Assembly (NCBI GenBank): GCA_028984105.1
Contig: CM054802.1
Span: forward strand, 11,524,116-11,588,115
Length of the DNA stretch: 64,000 nt
Reading direction: 5' to 3'
Origin: Lavandula angustifolia
Lineage: Eukaryota; Streptophyta; Magnoliopsida; Lamiales; Lamiaceae
Part shown: positions 60,333 to 64,000 of the stretch, piece by piece
Position numbering within the stretch: the stretch's first letter is position 1
Layout: every line of letters starts with the position of its first letter
The notes under the pieces: generated by a model
The model's database searches: none
What the model saw: the letters and a program-made list of their open reading frames with translations, nothing else
What the model was told of the DNA's origin: nothing
Translations under genes and position numbers: made by a program

Positions 60333-63300
60333 TGTTATAAACTATATGGAATGAGAGAATAATAGAGAAGACGGAAAATAGATGTATCTTATTATGAGGG
60401 TGAAGACCTCTATTTATAGAGTACAAGATGGGCTCGAGGGCTTTTAGGGTTTACATGGTCATCACAATATATGGTAAGTATATATATAAAATATATTTAC
60501 AACACTCCCCCTTGATTGACCATCCCTAAAAGAAATTGTTGTCTCGTTAAAATCTTGCCAGAAAAACCCATTGGGATAAAAACTGGTCGAAGGAAAAAGA
60601 GTACAGCTGCTCCACCTCAATATATTCATTCTTGATCATTGAGTTGGCGCATATCGATCTTGTGTAACAACAATGCCTTTATAAAAGAATCCACTAGATT
60701 GCCACTTGAGCGAATTTGCTGGATGTTGATGCCGCCACTCTTTTGGAGATCATGTGTTGCATTGGCTCTTTTATAAATCAATCTCAATGACTCATTTACT
60801 CGTGTGTTGCATTGGATGCCTCGTTAAAACCTTGACTAAGAAAACCCTTTTGGGAAAAACTTAGGAAGGAAAAAAAAAAGAGTACAACCATTTGATCTTC
60901 AGGGTCATTTGACCTTTAGGAGTCAGTCTAATCTTCATGATTATTTACAATTTATTACTCCCCCTCAAGACAACAATCTTCAAGGTTAGCTTTAAGGTCT
61001 ACACTAATATGTGCAACACAAGTTTAATTATCAGCATAGATAATAACATGAAATATGTCAATATATCATTACTCTCATAAATAGACCAATATCATATTTG
61101 TCTCGAAAATAATAAAGGATGGTCAATACCATTTCAAATTCTCCAATTGCACATAATTAAGGAACTTCTGGTCCTCATCTTTGTTATCTTCTATAGGTCT
61201 AAATGAGTCTCTATCCACTTTAAGTGATTGAATCAACCATTAGATAGGCATGTGGATGCAATACAATAAATCTCTTTAAAGACCTTTCAGGTAGGTCGAC
61301 TAGCGTAACTCCATCAGGGAGATGCTCGATCTACAGGTCGAGACAATTATTAGTTCAACCCAAGTATTTTGATTCGAACTCCGTCTTTAGGCATGAGTTG
61401 ACTTCATCAAATACTTTTGTACATAATGATTCACATATCCTCTTCAACAGTAATTTGGAGTGATGTGTTCTAATTTTTTATTCCGCGGACTTCTTATCTC
61501 TTAGCACCAATAAATCTCTCACGCTTCTGGCGCTAATGAGAATCAATTGATTTATATTTTCTATGATGAACTTCAGTTCGTTCATGGTGCATATACAACA
61601 GGTATATGAAATTTTAGTCACTCCTTTTGCACTAAATAACTTGATGAACTTCTGGTTCATAGTGTGTGAATCTAAATAATTAATCCAACGAGATATTTTC
61701 GGCATTCAATCTTTATATTTCATATCTCCCCCTAATGCCGACGACGTTGTGAGTTGGATTATTAATGAATGAAATAATTCATAATTACTTGTTCTATGTA
61801 AGTCATTTTGACGGAGTATACATATAAGTATTATGTTCTTCAGAAGTTTCAATCAAACTCAAGTCATCATTTATGTACCCTTATGTCAAGGAATTCTCGT
61901 CATTATGATTATATCATATACGACTGTACTATTTCAGCCATTACAATGACTTTTGCAGTCTAATTGACAACATCTTTTTGACTTAAATGCTTTGAGCAAG
62001 TTAAATCCTTCAGGGATCTTCATATATATATGTCACTATCTAGTGAATCATATTGAGAGATATTTACTACATCCATAAGGCGCATAACAAGCCTTTTGTG
62101 ACATAAGTAGATTAATCAAATTATAAATACAATGGCATCTATTATGGGAGAGTACATAATTAATTCCCGATCTTTGAGAAAAATATTGTGTTACGAGTAT
62201 TGCCCTATATCTCGTAATTTCTCATTTCTCTTTATAACAAAGACACATTTGTATCCTTCGGGGATATACTTTCCGGATTTTGGAACTACAAGTCCAAATA
62301 TTTCCGGCTTTCTAGGGAATATTAATTCACCTTGTATGACTTCGTTCATCTTTGGCCAATTATTTCTATCTTGACAATCTCTTATAGATCGTCGTTGATG
62401 ATCCTCTTTTATCATCTCAAAAGTCATATTAAAATGCGAAAATACCATCGTGCGTCCACGACGATATTTGGTTTCTCCAATATTTTGAGATCTCATTAAT
62501 TTCAGACGCTTGTAGTTCTTCAGGAACTTCATTTGATTGATTAATTATTTTCGTCATTGGTTCATATGTTGTGTCCCTTTTCTTAGACACAAAATTTCTT
62601 TTAGAACCAATTGGTCGACCATATTTTTGACGAATTTTAAATGCATTTGCTGTCATTTATGCTTGTCCTTCAGGGACATGAATTCTTGTTGGGGGTTTTG
62701 CAGCAAATATATGACATAGTCACTTCTTTTATATATACAAATTAAAAGCATCAAGAAATTGGTTTGCAATCTTTTGCAAGTGAGTCTTTTGGCTTCTTGC
62801 TCACATTGATCACTTTTGGAATTCAAATGTGACTAGTTTGTTCTTGTGTTTTTTGTTGGATGTAGATTTGACATTGATTACTTCAGAAATCCAAATGTGA
62901 CATATGTTCCACCTAATGTTGGGAATGTTATTTTATCATAATAACAATCTTCTTGTGAGACTCGTTTTATACGTACAAAACCATTGATTATGCACATGAG
63001 CAACTAAGTGTTGAATCTCAATTCCAAAATAATATAATATAAGTCCTCTTCAGGAGGAACTTAGAGTTTAATAAACTCACTAGCTTTATCAAGATAATTC
63101 TTCTTGAGGGAATTGAGTTCTTTTATTTGAACTATTAGTTCTAGCAATTGCTTCATTTCTTCTAGAAGTCAAGCATTCATGAAAATCAATGCAAAGATTC
63201 TTCAGGATCTCTATTTGCGCTCAAATAAATTTTCAATTATATATGTGCGCATGATAGTTGCTCGTGAATGTTCAAACCTCTCATATCAAAACATAAAGCC

Positions 63301-64000
63301 CTTTGAACTTCCGGTTCATGACATGGTTTGTCTCACTTGTTTTTATAAATGTGTAATACATTTAAAATGGTAGTGTGATAACTTTCTTTTTGTTAGCTTC
63401 TGGCTAAATACAAAATAATTTATACAAAAATATTTATCACTACCTTCTTATATTATTTCAATATGGTATTCATTGCAGCGGATATCCTTAAAACTTAGTA
63501 AGTTTCTTCTAGACTTACTAAAGTAAGGACAAACTTAATAGTTGATTTAGTATCATTTGATAAATGACACATGCTCTTCTGGAGCCTTCAATAATTTCGA
63601 TTCACTAGATTTTAAAATCTTGCAGTGAAGATGCAACTACTCGTATCGAGCTTTAGGGAGGAAAAATAATTTATATCTTGACGCAATCCTGTTGGGTTTC
63701 TTCGTTTTATTCTATTATTATCCCACATGCCTCTTATTGACAGATGAGCATCGATATCAAGATTTCATTAATGTCAACTGGACATAAAAAAATATTTTTC
63801 ATTCAGTAATAAACATATATCACTCAAGATATGAGTTGCTCTTTAAGAGCATTTAATATTCTTCTAGAATATAAATTATGTTACTTCAGGAGCAAAAGAT
63901 AAATAATATATAAAAATACTATAAACTATGTGATATCAATGTTACTATCACAATATGGTCATTCTTCGGGAATGTAATTGTGCTACTTCCAGATCAACAA
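60333..64000 (-). mobile_element. Element D: old, decayed Ty1/copia element, truncated by the window edge
   Basis: A 172-bp LTR-like segment (60333-60504, TGTTATAAACTATATGG to TTTACAACA) is followed by a minus-strand polypurine tract (GGGGGAG). On the minus strand the region contains reverse-transcriptase N-terminal remnants, including KYGRPIGSK (about 62600), then NNWPKMNEVIQGEL and VVPKSGKYIPEGYK (62250-62370). These match the usual RGRPxGSK and WPxWxxAIxxEL copia features. There are frequent stops. The right part of the element lies outside the window. Confidence 0.75.
60541..60889 (-). repeat. Duplicated motif at the 3' end of element D
   Basis: The pattern CTCGTTAAAA, CTTG, AAAACCC, TTGGGA, AAAAAGAGTACA occurs at 60541-60606 and again, diverged, at about 60829-60889. 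I recall similar motif pairs near the 3' end of plant copia elements. Confidence 0.55.

Overview
This 64 kb window is nuclear DNA of a flowering plant, almost certainly a eudicot. The signs are GT-AG introns, AT-rich intergenic DNA (mostly A/T runs outside genes), plant-specific gene families and dense plant-type transposons. The order or species cannot be fixed from the sequence alone. No bacterial, organellar or CRISPR-like features were seen.

Host genes, left to right. (1) Three polygalacturonase (GH28 pectinase) genes lie at 49-1330 (minus strand, cut by the left edge), 6682-10247 (plus) and 12486-14766 (plus). They are clearly paralogues: exon 2 is exactly 290 bp in all three, and exon 3 is 229 bp in the two complete ones. 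PG2 lacks a GT donor at the conserved end of exon 2, beside a small hAT insertion, so it may be non-functional. (2) A 12-exon WD40 plus type I inositol-polyphosphate 5-phosphatase gene (FRA3/5PTase12-14 class, 1107 codons) occupies 16647-21854 on the minus strand. (3) An 8-exon HOL-type SAM-dependent halide/thiol methyltransferase gene (229 codons) occupies 39583-41443 on the minus strand. All of these except PG2 read cleanly through every exon.

The rest is mostly mobile DNA. Element A (24322-37839, TSD ATTTA) is a 13.5 kb Ty1/copia element with 1.55 kb LTRs and a large extra coding region after pol, as in sireviruses. Element B (46160-58389, minus strand, TSD AGATG) is a small copia element with 171 bp LTRs that look identical and with its integrase region missing. 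Element C (47478-56230, plus strand, TSD GGTGA) is an 8.75 kb copia element inserted into B's reverse transcriptase. Element D (60333 to the right edge, minus strand) is an old decayed copia copy. DNA transposons with visible target-site duplications include a PIF/Harbinger element (3937-5578), five Stowaway-like MITEs, a MULE-like element holding one of those Stowaways, a MITE family with 8-bp duplications, and at least five Ac-type hAT elements. Three of the hATs are piled up at 41852-44568.

The most useful observations are the hAT insertion at the PG2 splice donor, the fully resolved hAT nest, and the B/C nesting. The nesting order conflicts with the LTR divergence, and that divergence clusters at CCG/CGG/CAG/CTG motifs. 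This suggests that many frameshifts in the transposons may be consensus errors at heavily methylated sites rather than real mutations. I found no convincing new defence or metabolic system.
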